Both the position numbers and the translations under genes were made by a program. The notes under the pieces were generated by a model that saw only the letters and a program-made list of their open reading frames with translations, did not search any database and had not been told where the DNA came from. Positions 1 to 11,577 of a DNA stretch of 64,000 nucleotides are shown in pieces (within the stretch, counting starts at the first letter, position 1; every line of letters starts with the position of its first letter). The stretch is from Pogonophryne albipinna (Eukaryota; Chordata; Actinopteri; Perciformes; Artedidraconidae): NCBI GenBank assembly GCA_028583405.1, contig CM053246.1, positions 29,010,709 through 29,074,708 on the forward strand, read 5' to 3'.

Positions 1-2517
1 AATTAGAAGTAGTCTTTACCTGAATGTGGTTTTGAGAATGATAGCAACAGGTCAAGTCTTGGTTAATTCCCTGACAATGAGGGCTTATCGTGTGACTATG
101 TTAAATGACTCAAGATGCAATAAAGAAAGTGCTTTTATGTGTTTTCCTTTACAATCTAAATGAATTACTGATGTTTCTAAAAATGGCAAGCTTTAAAGAA
201 AAGGGACAAAGATTAGGAAATGGGTCAAATCTCGGTGCGTAAAGTGAAGGAGCATCCCCTTTGAAAAATGCATCTCCCTTATTCCCACCTCATGCTCTAT
301 CTTAAGTAAGACCCTCAACCCCCACACTTCTGCAGTGGACTTGCACAGTCCTCAGCTGCAAATCAAACTGTAGTTGTATGTGTATCAGAATAAAGTGTAA
401 GTGGGTGGGTTCTTGGAAAGAAAAGAATATAAACAATTATTATATTTAATAACATCATCTTTTTAATGTTTAACAAGACTGCTTTTGCCATCACTGGGGG
501 TATCTGTCAGGAAGAGGCACTTAGTGAATAACTTCCAAATAGCAATAGTTTTGGGTAAACGGTGTCACCTTGTGGACTGGTAGAATCATTACGTGTAGTA
601 GGACAAAGACATTTTGTGACTGGGTTAAAAATATTTCATGTTTTTAATACCGGTCCACTTATTTCCAGGGTTTTCTGAAAATGTGTCACATTCTTATCGC
701 AAAGAAAAATACTGCCCTTTTTAATTTTTACAGCTTTCCTGATTGTAGAAAATATTACACTGGTAGCAATATGAAATCACAATTTTAATATTACACTGGT
801 AGCAATATGAAATCGCAATTTTAATATTACACTGGTAGCAATATGAAATCACAATTTTAATATTACACTGGTAGCAATATGAAATCACAATTGTAATCCC
901 AGCCGCCTCTCAGCTTTTGATTCACTGTACATCTGCTACTTGGTTTTGCTGATGGATATTTCTTAACCCCTAGTCCTACTGCGCTGTAGGGCAAGTGTTC
1001 AGTTAATAAGACTGACATGAAAAACACTTTCAATTCAAACACAGCAAGTATGTGTTCAGTTCTGTATTTGGTTCTCCTTCACAGTCTCAAACACTTTCAC
1101 ACTCCATATGATTCTCATAAAACTCTTGTCCCTGAATGTATTGTCTCTTATTTAACTGATCAGAATCAGAATACCTTTAATGTCCCACAGAGGGGAAATG
1201 TACGTCAATGGGGGATTTAAAGTCATACATTTGTATGTAAAACTAAATCAGCCAAAAGGCAGGCAGTACCATCGAAACAACAAAGCGTGTTATCATCAAA
1301 CATATAAAAAATCTAATATAATGTTGCTGTTTTTCCTCCTCTAGGATACAATGCTTGTATACACTATGAACAAAGCAGGTTTATCTGGGAGAGGCAAAGT
1401 GAACAAACATTTGTTTTTGTGTACATGTTTGTGCGTTTAGTTCCTGCTAAATTCCAGCTTCAAATTCAACATCCATGTTATATTATTTCCGTAATGAATA
1501 TTCTTTCAAGGAAATACCCAGAACTGTGTCTTGAATCTTCAAAATATGTTACATGTGGATATACGTAGAACTTCTATCAAAACAGGTAGATAAAAAAATG
1601 TGTAACGTGGCAACTAATCATTGAATCATCTCAAATGAAGTTTCCGGATAAGGAACAAGTAGGAGGTGACGAATGAGAGGTGTGGGTGTAAATTCCTAAT
1701 AATAACAGCTTTGATTAACAGATGCACAGTTGACAGAAGAGAGCTGACGATGGCTGGATATGTAAGTAAAATGTTAATTTGTTAAACAATGATTCTAAAA
1801 ATAATAATAGTAGACATAGGATGATATTTTGTATATTAGCATACTGACAAAAGTGTAAATAATTAAAAGACAAAACTCTTACAGAACTCTTAAAGCTTGC
1901 AACATTACTCAAAAACCACATTTGAAATTGTTGGAAGAACCTTGAAATGAATTATACTACTATATATTGTCACCCACAATGGTGGTGCTGTAGTTGCAAC
2001 CTGTATATAAATAGCACATTTTAAATAAATTATTAATTTGTATGTACTACACATTTCCACCACCATCCTCAGAACTGCACTTTGAAGAATAGTATTCAGA
2101 ACTCCAGGGACTGAAATATCTAAAACAAAGCTTTGAGGTTGCATTCACCTTACTGACTCCCTGACGTTCATGCTCAGAGATGTGTCATGTGAAAGTTTTA
2201 CCTTAAAAGAACAGTAGTTTGACCAAATAAATCTTAATTCAAGATTACATTTAAAGTCACACTCTTGTTCAGCATATGGAATTGTTTCATACGCTTTTGG
2301 TCGCTACATGAATTTGAACAAGGTTGAAAGCTCTGGATATTTATGCTTATATTCAAAGTTAAGTTAAATAACATTTGTGTGATGGCCTTATCTAGTTACC
2401 ATACTCCAAATTAAAGCAGTATTTGTCAAAATGTTAAGGCCCAGCGTTTAGTAATTATCTGTGACTTTAATCTGAGAAAACAGGTCTCATAAATATGTCT
2501 GAATGTTTCAGAGAACA
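1..2517. other. Upstream intergenic region, no gene seen
   Basis: AT-rich sequence with only short random open frames. It contains the 36-bp tandem repeat at 751-894. Around 1157-1205 lies a fragment reading 'tttaatgtcccacagagg', which resembles the end of a common fish retroelement; a related fragment (tttattgatcccaaattggg) lies near 27802. The promoter and any 5' untranslated exon of dnase2b should lie here, but I could not place them. The sequence gaatgtttcag just before 2511 could be the acceptor of the first coding exon. Confidence 0.6.
751..894. repeat. Four-copy 36-bp tandem repeat
   Basis: Units begin at 751, 787, 823 and 859, each starting aatattacactggtagcaa and ending in an A/T tract. 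They differ at only a few bases (one caat/cgcaat change and a changed end in the last unit). There is no spacer between units, so this is a minisatellite and not a CRISPR array. Confidence 0.9.
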
Positions 2518-4441
2518 ATGATGGCGTTGCTCTTGACTGTTGGGATTGTTTTTCAACTGTCAGAGTCACGTGTGACATGCAGGAATGATAAAGGAAACAA
2601 GGTGGACTGGTTGGTGGACATTTTGATTTGTGGCATTTTAGAGTATCCACCATTTCTCTGTGTCTGCCGAGAATGTAATAGAATATATTTTCTCTGCATG
2701 ATTAGGTATATTCTGTACAAGTTGCCCCTGGAGAATGGTTCGTCCTATATGTACATGGATGAGAGCACCAATGGATGGAAACTCAGCGGAAATACCATTG
2801 ACAGTTCATCTGGCACTCTGGGAAACACCCTGAAACCTCTCTTGGACTACTACTTCAGAAAGGTTTAGTATATGCAGAAGTGTGTCTCTTTTGCACAGTA
2901 GTGTTTAATTTGCAAACTGATGCAGTCTCATATATTTTTGTTGTAGACTAAAGGTTTTGGATACATTTTATATAATGATCAACCAGAAAAAAGAACAACA
3001 GCTTATTCACCACATATTGGTCACAGTAAAGGTGAGTGCAACAATCTTCCACTTCATTGTGGTTCAAGATACAGAAAAATATTATAATGTGACAAAGCTC
3101 TGTTTTTGCTCCTCTGTTTTACTTCCTAAAGGTGTTGTGATGTTGGACAAAGACACAGTAGTCTGGCTCTCACACTCTACACCAAAATTTCCAACACATC
3201 AAAGTAAAAGCTTCTGGCCAAAAAGTGGAAACGTTAATGGTCAGACATTTTTGTGTGTGACTTACTCCTATGGTACATTTGAACAAATAGGTGGGATAAT
3301 GTTACATTTCTGACTTGTTATAAAACATATTTTAAGGAATACATGTGCTAAACATTTTACTAATTTGAATTTGTAGGATTGCAGCTCATGTACATTCGTC
3401 CCTATGCATATGAATGTGTCATCCCGGAAAGCTTTCACGAGGAGCTGAAATGTGATGCACTGAAGACTGGTTACCCTACAAAAGGTCCCTTTTTTCGTGT
3501 GGAAAATCTGACGTCATTGGGAGGAAAACGTTTCGTCAGCTTTGCAAAATACACACTTTTTCATGATGGTAAGAGTTTGCACTCAATCAGGATTCAAGTG
3601 TTAAAATGTCAAGTTAAGTTGATGATGAACCTAAACAGTTCTTTTATCAGAGCAAAAGAGGAACACATTTGTTTTTCTCTTTACAATGAGATACTGTTTG
3701 CCTGTTGATCATTACATTCGCTAGAGTCAATGCTTTTTTATTTTGTTTGCAGATTAGTTTTGTCATGCATGTCTGAATGTGTTCAGGATAAGATTTTTTT
3801 TGTGCATTTATAAGAATGTTAAAATAAAATGAGTAGACTAACATTAAAAAAAATAGGGAAGCACTTGTTGATATTATCAGATGAAATAAGTAAACATTAC
3901 TTTTATATGGTGAATAAAAGTAACAGCATTATGAAAGTAAGTGAATGTTTAAAAGAAGTGAATTAGGAGTCAGTAATAACACACTTTTGTTCAAAAAGTG
4001 TTTACCACATGAGCAGTTATTGCACTTCTTAATATTAATTGATAACAGAATTGTATTTTGTTTTGTTTCAATTATTTTGTAGATCTTTATTCTGGCCTTA
4101 TTGTGAAGTCTATGCCGGAGAGTCTGTACGTGAAAGGCTGGGGAAACAAGGGTCGCTCAGATTTGCTGCCGTCTAACTGCAGCACACGCATCCCGCATCG
4201 TGTGTACAATGTAAAGATGGTTCAACTCTGGGAAAAGGTCTACAATGATACAAAAGATCACTCCAAGTGGTGTGTGGCTCCTAATAGTGGATGGACCTGC
4301 ATTGCTGATTTGAACAGGCATGAGAGTCAGAAGAATAGAGGTGGAGGAGCAATATGCTTTAAAAACGTTGCAGTTGCAAAAGCTTTCAAAACCACAATCA
4401 AAGCTTATGAACTATGTGTTACTCCACATTCTGATCTATAA
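2518..4441 (+). CDS. dnase2b: Deoxyribonuclease II (acid lysosomal DNase), DNase2b-type
   Basis: Six coding exons at 2518-2609, 2706-2862, 2947-3031, 3132-3290, 3377-3568 and 4083-4441 give 347 residues, close to the family length of about 350-360. The protein starts with a hydrophobic signal peptide (MMALLLTVGIVF), then a Cys and the family signature VDWYILYKLP, which is rebuilt exactly across the first intron (phase 2). DNase II enzymes cut DNA at acid pH without metal, leaving 3'-phosphates, using two HxK motifs. Both are present: H109-S-K111 and H288-S-K290, the second being the catalytic DHSKWCV segment. Downstream neighbours rpf1, gng5, spata1 and ctbs follow the human DNASE2B order, which is why I choose dnase2b over dnase2; the sequence alone does not settle the paralogue. 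An in-frame ATG at 2503 is possible, but the stretch before 2511 looks like a splice acceptor. Transposon-derived sequence begins about 60 bases after the stop. Confidence 0.9.
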
Positions 4442-4504
4442 ACGCACACCACTTTATGGAAATATATCTGCAATACCAAGAACTAAGAAACAAGAATATT
4501 ATCA

Positions 4505-4690
4505 CCAGTGGTGGAAGAAGTATTCCGATCTTGTACTCAAGTAAAAGTTGGAACACTAAATTGTAAAAATACTCTGGTACAAATAAAAGTCCTGCATTCA
4601 AAATCTTATTTAAGTAAATGTAGAACAATTATTAACATTAACATATAGTTAAAATAACAAAAGTTAAAAGTAAAGAAAAGTGATTAAAGG
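4505..4690. mobile_element. End of a hAT-like MITE next to the dnase2b stop
   Basis: Begins CAGTGGTGGAAGAAGTATTC and continues with the 'tactcaagtaaaagt' type of sequence seen in several other places of the window (15.2, 23.9, 49.1 and 62.6 kb). Only one end is recognisable, so it is a truncated copy. The dnase2b 3' untranslated region probably runs into it. Confidence 0.6.
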
Positions 4691-5027
4691 CCAAAGAATC
4701 ATGAGGGAAGTCTTAAAACAGGTGGTCTAGAGCAGAGGTGCCCAGTACGTCGACCGTGGTCGACTGGTCGACCGCGGGGGCAATGCTGGTAGATCGCGAG
4801 TCATTAATAAAAATAAAAAATCCAGTTCCGTTAGAATAGGCAAAACAGGTTTGATCCCTCCTCCCTTGGCCTCCCTGCCACTTAGTTCAGGAGTTTACTT
4901 GATTGACAGAAAAAGCGACCTATCGCTTTCCAGTCTGTTAACCCAGAATGCAAAGCGATACAAAATCAGTCAAGTGCCAGGAAAACTCTAATTAAGTTAA
5001 AGAGACAAACAAGAGACAAACAACAAA

Positions 5028-5288
5028 ATGAGTGCGGGAACGAGCAAAAAGCTAAAAACATACCACTTCCACCCAGAATGGGAGGAAGAATATTTTGTTG
5101 TGATGTCACATTCAAAGTTTATTTGCCTTATTTGTAAAGCAAGCGTCGCTCTGCCAAAGAAAGGTAACGTGGAGAGGCATTATCGGAGTATTCACAAGGC
5201 ATATGACAGCTACTTCCCTCCGAGTAGCGAGTTGAGAAAGAGAAAGGTCATGTATTATTGCTACACAAACATTATCTCGCAGTCTTAG
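5028..5288 (+). pseudogene. hAT transposase N-terminal fragment (BED/zinc-finger part)
   Basis: The frame opens MSAGTSKKLKTYHFHPEW and carries FICLICKASVALPKKGNVERHY, a C-x2-C zinc-ribbon start followed by the R-H pair typical of hAT-derived proteins of the SCAND3/ZBED/GTF2IRD2 type. It runs out after about 73 family-like residues. The catalytic RNase H-like and dimerisation parts are missing, so it is a remnant. Confidence 0.7.
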
Positions 5289-5439
5289 TGTCGCCAACTC
5301 GTTTCTAATATGCAAAAAGACAAAAAAAATGCATCTATGATTGGTCGGTGTATTTTTGATCTTTCCAATCGAGACGGGATCTCTCTCTCCCCCGTCTGTG
5401 TGCGAGGGGGCGGGGCAGTTTACACACACGCAGCTGCTA

Positions 5440-5724
5440 CATGCAGCAACACACGGCGGGGATGGCGGAGAGAAGCGCTCCAAGGTGTGGTTAAATGTTA
5501 CCCGTCTCGATGTGGACAATGCTCGTTACCAAAAGTGCAATAAGTGTTTAGCATGTAAGGGCGGTAACACGAGCAATTTGTCTAAACATTTAGCAAAAGT
5601 GCTCCACATTCAGACGGAGAAATGCACCGGGTTCGACTGTCTTTCTAGTAGCTCTGTAGACCCATCCACGAGTAACGTTTCCACGTCAGGTGTTATGTAT
5701 GCTAGCAGCAACACACCGAGTTAA
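5440..5724 (+). pseudogene. Second hAT transposase BED-finger fragment
   Basis: In the 5341-5724 frame, after about residue 35, the protein reads KVWLNVTRLDVDNARYQKCN and then KCLACKGGNTSNLSKHLAKV, a BED zinc finger of the ZBED type with C-x2-C and H-x-H positions. It differs from the fragment at 5028, so a different hAT family is involved. The 3' terminus of that family appears at about 6080-6135, where 'gtcgatagattaatcgatta' and 'ttgcagccct' resemble a CAGGGCTGCAAC terminal repeat read in reverse. The 5' end was not found. Confidence 0.6.
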
Positions 5725-6309
5725 CTCAATTATACAAACATGGGTTAATGATTAGAGGTAACTGAGTTACTCTTTATTTTGTTAAAGTTTCAGCTATTCT
5801 GTTTAGAGTTCTGTCATCAGATTATTTAATACGATTTGTTAAAACATTGTTGTTTCTTTTGATGTGAAATATTATTTATTTAATTTAAATAAAAAGCAAT
5901 GTTAATTTTGTAAACAATTTGTTAAGTTAATTTAATAATATATTTATTTTTGAATCAAGTATTCATCTTTATTGTCTTCATTGTTAGTTTCCACATGTCT
6001 AAAACAACCTCAAGCTAAATCTAAAAGTTGATGGCTAAATAAGAGCGCTTGAGAAATTGTGCAAGGCATACAGTAATAGTCCGAATAGTCGATAGATTAA
6101 TCGATTATCAAATTAGTCGTTTGTTGCAGCCCTATTATCCCATGTATAAATAAAACGTGTTATTCAGCAACCCTTGCAATTTGGGATTTTATTTTTGGTT
6201 GGTAGACCTCGGTGAGCTGGTCATTTCAAAAGTAGCTCACCAGCCAAAAAAGTGTGGGCACCCCTGGTCTAGAGGAATGTGAGAATTTGGTTAGCGATAT
6301 TGCCAAATA

Positions 6310-6425
6310 TCTGGAACAAACTACCAGAAACCTGCCGGTCCGCTGCAACTCTTACTACTTTTAAATCCAGGCTGAAGACTTTTCTTTTTGCCGCTGCTTT
6401 TAATTGAACTATTCACATCTTACAC
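6310..6425 (+). mobile_element. L2-like LINE 3' coding fragment
   Basis: About 110 bp nearly identical to 7460-7570 (WNKLPETCRSAATLTTFKSR region). It is a short stray copy of the C-terminal end of the LINE described at 6901-7780, lying directly beyond the target duplication of the 4733-6266 hAT. Confidence 0.75.
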
Positions 6426-6748
6426 TGGCCACCCCAAACACTCTCACCACGGGGGCCCAAACTATTTTAGAACATTAAGAAAAAAAATGTTAAGTAACCT
6501 TTCATCATTCATCAAGAATTAACATTAATAGGACGTTATATCGATAATGTAAAGTACTCACTAAACTTACAATTCATTTAACTTATTTTCTTCCAAAAGT
6601 TAATTATCCAAAGCCTCTGTACACCCCGTTCTATTTACATGTAATGGTTTGGTCCTGCCTCCAAACGCGGTGCAGCACCGCCGGCACTTTCTAGCAGACA
6701 CTAGTGTGAGCATGTGAGGAGCAGGGATGCTAGTACTTACATGTGTAG

Positions 6749-8276
6749 TACCATGTCTCAACGACTCACAAAGTCAGGCTTTCAAAAGAGAAAAGAAAGG
6801 AGAGAAAAACAAGAGAGAGGGACTAAAGGGCGACAGTATGTCACCCAGTTTTTCAAAAGAAAAGGTGGGTGTGGTCCATGAGTGGTGGAATTATGTCTGT
6901 TAAAGTTAGCGCTGAGCTTCAGTCTGCAATGTTCAAAACAACAGATAAAGCCAGAAATCTAGGTGTAGTCATGGACTCTGACCTGAGTTTCAACAGTCAC
7001 ATTAAAACAGTTACTAAATCAGCCTACTATCACCTAAAGAACATATCTAGGATTAAAAGACTAATGTCACAGCAGGATTTGGAAAAACTTGTCCATGCTT
7101 TTATCTTCAGTAGACTGGACTACTGCAATGGTGTCTTCACAGGTCTCACTAAAAAATCTATTAGAAAGCTGCAGCTAATTCAGAACGCTGCTGCTCGAGT
7201 CCTCACTAACACTAAGAAAGTGGATCACATCACTCCTGTTCTGAAGTCTTTACACTGGCTTCCTGTGTGTCAAAGAATAGATTTCAAAATACTGCTGCTG
7301 GTTTATAAAGCACTGAATGGTTTAGGCCCAAAATACATTTCTGACCTCCTGCTAAATTATGAACCATCCAGATCTCTCAGGTCTTCAGGGACTGGTCAGC
7401 TTTCTGTCCCCAGAGTCAGAACTAAACATGGTAAAGCAGCGTTCAGTTATTATGCTCCAAATATCTGGAACAAACTCCCAGAAACCTGCAGGTCCGCTGC
7501 AACTCTGACTACTTTTAAATCCAGGCTGAAGACTTTTCTTTTTGTCGCTGCTTTTAATTGAACTATTCATATCTTAGACTGCACTGTAACTTTTATCACT
7601 GTAACTTTTATCCATGTATTTTTTCTTTTAATGTTTATTTTATTAGCTTTTCTTTTTAATGACTGATTTTAAATGCCATTTTCTTAATGTCTTTCATTTT
7701 TTTGTAAAGCACTTTGAATTGCCTTGTGTTGAAAAGTGCTATATAAATAAACTTGCCTTGCCTTGCCTTGCCTTGCCTTGTTAGCTAAGCTTAGTCCATT
7801 GTAAATAATAATTGTTATGTTTTTTTTTACTAAGCTGACATTAAGTACTGTTAATATCTATACAGGTTTTTAATTGCACTGCTCTTTTAGCTGACATTTA
7901 ACAAATACAGGTAGATTATTAGCAGCTATTCATACTAAATCAGTTGTCCCTCCCCCTGGTGCCAGGACCAACAGATCCATCTCTAGGCTCAGCAGACCTG
8001 TACCCCCATAGGGCTGAACCTGAACCAGCTTTTCTCCCAACTGAAGGAGGTGAGCAGCATTGTGTTGAATGCCATGCCACTTAACATATCTGAAGGGAGA
8101 CTGGAATACAAAATATATATATATATATCAAAACAAAAAGCTAGCATCTAAATTCAATTACATATTTCAAACACAGTATTTTCCCACATATTTAAGTGAT
8201 ATTTATTTGGATTTATGCATTCATGTTGAGAATGTTCCATTCAAAAATGTTATTATTAAAAATGCATTTACACCAT
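6749..8276 (+). mobile_element. hAT-like element copy 1, split by a LINE
   Basis: The parts 6749-6900 and 7781-8276 match 9485-9635 and 9636-10125 almost base for base, with the LINE lying between them only in this copy. The first part encodes SGFQKRKERREKQERG, the start typical of ZMYM1/TTF-type hAT transposases. The rest is non-coding, with a run of tandem 'at' near 8112. The element ends were not resolved. Copy 2, without the LINE, shows the pre-insertion state. Confidence 0.7.
6901..7780 (+). mobile_element. L2/CR1-type non-LTR retrotransposon, 5' truncated
   Basis: Inserted into the hAT-like repeat. The open frame to 7561 gives the C-terminal part of a reverse transcriptase: NLGVVMDSDLSFNSHIK, SRLDYCNGV, IQNAAARVL, LHWLPVCQRIDFKILLLVYK and WNKLPETCRSA, all landmark stretches of fish L2-like LINEs. 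The catalytic YxDD region and endonuclease are absent (5' truncation). The 3' end carries 'gctatataaataaa' and then a cttgc pentamer array (about 7751-7780), the short tandem tail usual for this clade. Confidence 0.88.
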
Positions 8277-8529
8277 AAAAGATGACTATTGAGATCTATT
8301 GTCAGGAATGTTAGTCTTATAGTGAGGTGACGTGACGTGCAACAACATTAACCTTTCTGTTGGTCGCTTGTTAGCAGACCCTTCACGCCATGGCAGAGCG
8401 AACAGGTACAGGCAGGGCCCATAGTGATAGCCCTATAGTTTAAATCTACTACCCACAAATAAACATATGGACATGGGTTACTATTTAAAAAAAAATTGTA
8501 AATGTATTTAGGAACCTATCAATGTGATT

Positions 8530-9480
8530 TAAAGTGGGGGTGGACCTCAAATCGTCCAGGGGGGTCCGAGGGCATGCTCCCCCGGTAAGATTTGTTTTTA
8601 AATGTTGGAGTTAAATGCATCAATCTGGTGCATTTTGAGGGGAAAATAAAGAGACTAGATCTATGGGAACACCTATATGAAACAGAACTGTATAAATTTC
8701 AATAATCATAAAATCATGGCCATAACCAATAACATACCATTTCCAATATGAAAAAAACACTGAAACTTGTTTATTTATTTTTGGTTCATTTATAGTTGTA
8801 AGTGTGTCTGTGCTCCTGAATCAGCCTCTCCTGTCTCCCTCCTCTCTCCCCTGCTCCTCTTTGAGGCAGCAGCAAAGACTAGTTTTAGCTCTCAACAAGT
8901 TTTAAAAGTGTATCTTACCTTTTTTCACCTAGTTAACTTTTTATTTTTTATTCATGCATATTTTACTAATCACTACCGTCTCAAATGGAAATATGTGTTT
9001 ACATAAATGGTGACCAAACCGTTTGAGACCCACAGAGAACTTAGACTAAGTTAACTATCTAAACACTCAGAGAGTCCTTTACCTCACCTGAGCTGAGGTT
9101 ATCCCGAGCTTGAATGACACACAGAGACCAATCAACGGCTTTGATTTATGATCTGTATGACTGTGGCCATGTCGGGAGGCCACATCATGTAGACAGCCAG
9201 TCACCCTGTGTGAGGCAGGCCACTTAACAGGCCAGGCCATCAGGAAACCCCCCGGTCCTCCCGATGGCCAGTCCGGGACTGGGTACAGGAGGCGTAGAGT
9301 CGAGGGATCATTGTCCACAAGTTAATCGATCGCAGATGGTGTCGTGGTCACGGACGAAAACAAATATATATATATATTATTAAAAAAAAAGAAAAAATCT
9401 AAATGGGTTGCGAAATGTACTTGGGCGGCCGTTAATATACCTGGGCGGCCCGCCCAAGTATAGTCTGTGTGGGAAACCCT
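8530..9480. mobile_element. Repeat family Z, copy 1
   Basis: 8532-9125 matches 19085-19710 (for example ggcatgctcccccgg, catcaatctggtgca, ccgtttgagacccac, gagagtcctttac). The right end may be GTGTGGGAAACCCTG at 9480, directly before the start of hAT-like copy 2, which suggests that family Z or a companion inserted there. No coding capacity was seen; the minus-strand open frame 9079-9318 has no family features. Confidence 0.6.
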
Positions 9481-9484
9481 GTAT

Positions 9485-10125
9485 ACCATCTGTCAACGAC
9501 TTACAAAGTCAGGCTTTCAAAAGAGAAAAGAAAGGAGAGAAAAACAAGAGAGAGGGACTAAAGGGCGACAGTATGTCACCCAGTTTTTCAAAAGAAAAGG
9601 TGGGTGTGGTCCATGAGTGGTGGAATTGTGTCTGTTAGCTAAGCTTAGTCCATTGTAAATAATAATTATGTTTTTTTTTACTAAGCTGACATTAAGTACT
9701 GTTAATATCTATACAGGTTTTTAATTGCACTGCTCTTTTAGCTGACATTTAACAAATACAGGTAGATTATTAGCAGCTATTCATACTAAATCAGTTGTCC
9801 CTCCCCCTGGTGCCAGGACCAACAGATCCATCTCTAGGCTCAGCAGACCTGTACCCCCATAAGGCTGAACCTGAACCAGCTTTTCTCCCAACAGAAGGAT
9901 GTGAGCAGCATTGTGTTGAATGCCATGCCACTTAACATATCTGAAGGGAGACTGGAATACAAAATATATATATATATATCAAAACAAAAAGCTAGCATCT
10001 AATTTCAATTACACATTTCAAACACAGTATTTCCCCACATATGTAAGTTATATTTATTTGGATTTATGCATTCATGTTGAGAATGTTCCATTCAAAAATG
10101 TTATTATTAAAAATGCATTTACACT
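9485..10125 (+). mobile_element. hAT-like element copy 2
   Basis: Uninterrupted second copy of the repeat at 6749-8276; the same QKRKERREKQ-type coding start is followed directly by the 'ttagctaagcttagtcc' part. Small differences only (short indels). Sequence diverges from copy 1 after 'aaaatgcatttacac'. Confidence 0.7.
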
Positions 10126-10311
10126 GTCGCGCCACCTAACCATTCGCCAAAATGTTTTTAATACCAGCGGTAACCGTCCAAGCGCCGTGCAAAAAACAAT
10201 CTTCAAATAAAAGAAAGTCACCGGAGGAGTTAAAGGAGAGTGACAGAGAGCATGAGAAGAAGAGGGAGAGGAAGTTTCAGCCAACTTGATCGATGGAGTT
10301 GGCTTCTGGTG

Positions 10312-10546
10312 CAGTGACGCGTCCTAAAACCCTTTTATAATCTATCGATTAGATTTATGATTAGAAAATTATAAAAGTAGGGTAGACATGTGGAGATTAT
10401 CCGGCTGAACAAAACGTGCATTTATCAAACAGGTTTGTTTTCCACAGACCTTATTTCCAGCTATTTTCCAAAACCCTGTGGAGAAATCCCATTGCTTTTT
10501 GTCGAGGGAACCCGCAGCTTACTTCCTGGTTTTAGGACGTGTCACT
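10312..10546. mobile_element. 235-bp MITE with CAGTGACGCG ends
   Basis: Starts CAGTGACGCGTCCTAAAACC and ends GGTTTTAGGACGTGTCACTG, inverted termini of about 20 bp with one mismatch. The inner part matches 38416-38632 in a spata1 intron, where only the right terminus is present. No coding capacity. A target duplication was not seen. Confidence 0.7.
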
Positions 10547-11577
10547 GGCTGCACCTCTCAATATGATGCCAATATAAACAAGGTCTTCTGTCGGCTCTAT
10601 ACATCAATGCCGACCTATGCTGACAAGTAAGTGAAGAGTAGACAATATAAAGGTATTGGCTATAGGGAAATGTCCCAGCAGTTTAGGATAATGAAGGTTC
10701 TAATCTAATCTGCTACATAGCCATTACATTTCAAACTCCTAATGACAGAAAGCGCATTATACAAATAATAATACTCATAATAATAGCAGACATTTTTTTA
10801 TCAATGACCACAATATTATTATTTTAATAAACCAAATATGAACAATTGAGGAAAATGAGGAAGACCTGATTATTCAAATGTTGTAGTACAAGTAGTAATG
10901 TAGTTAGTGCATAAATTACTATTGCAACAAATGTGTTAATTTTCTTCATTATTAGTCGATTTTTTTTGGACGAATGTTCCGGGCCAGTGGTTACAATGGT
11001 GGGGCCAGTGATAATACAATGCCACCGGCCCGGAGGGCCAGTGGCCTTTTACCCTTAATGTCTACCCCTGAACATTTACTGACTTTTTTAGGATAGCTTA
11101 AAGTAATGTTGTAAAATTACAACCGGGGGCCTTACAGGGTTAAGGGCTATTGTTTATTGTTATTTACTTTAAGATGTTTATTCTTAACCTATCATTTAAT
11201 TTAAAAACTCTTATTTAAATGATGTGTGTGTGTCTCTGTATTCCTGATGATACACTGAGAGAATGAGCCCATAGTGCTGCTGATCACCATAAGCTAAACA
11301 GTCTGTATATTGCATTACATTTGTATAATGTAAGCTTCGTTGATACTTTGCCTGCGGGAATACGAAAGAAATTGTTAGATATACTGAATATTATTTGATC
11401 TATTCCACCACTTGATCCCAAATAATGTAGAGGTGTGTTGTAGGTGCCTTAAATAACACCTTATTTTATAGTGAGATGTATTTTTATGTTCATATAATAG
11501 TGATTTCAATGCCACCCCAAAATGATCACTGGTTCCATCCTGGCCACCCCACTGAAAATGTCCTGGCTCCGCCACTG
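10547..11577. mobile_element. Repeat block ending in a hAT-type terminus against env
   Basis: No gene is visible. The right border reads GGCTCCGCCACTG at 11565-11577; in reverse it begins CAGTGGCGGAGCCAGGACAT, a hAT-type terminus. Its matching left end and 8-bp duplication were not found. This element stops the retroviral env frame, supplying the last roughly 23 codons of that open frame. Confidence 0.5.

Larger units (their letters stand above)
4733..6266. mobile_element. hAT-family DNA transposon (defective)
   Basis: The element starts CAGAGGTGCCCA and ends TGGGCACCCCTG (inverted termini) and is flanked by a perfect 8-bp target duplication GTCTAGAG at 4725-4732 and 6267-6274. An 8-bp duplication and CAG...CTG ends are diagnostic of hAT elements. 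Length 1534 bp, too short to be autonomous. It keeps the N-terminal zinc-finger part of a transposase frame (5028-5288) and a second hAT-like fragment after 5300, so it has itself been invaded. Confidence 0.88.

Noticed and set aside
751..894. CRISPR-like array
   Set aside because: The 36-bp units abut without spacers and the host is a vertebrate; it is a minisatellite.
1017..1220. Short frame MKNTFNSNTASM
   Set aside because: No signal, domain or splice context, and it runs into a retroelement fragment.
3647..3844. Minus-strand frame in dnase2b intron 5
   Set aside because: AT-rich intronic sequence without features.
10952..11075. Left terminus of the hAT that truncates env
   Set aside because: 'ggccagtggttacaatggtgg' and similar strings look like a terminus, but the 8-bp duplication TGTGTTAG expected from 11578-11585 is not beside any of them.
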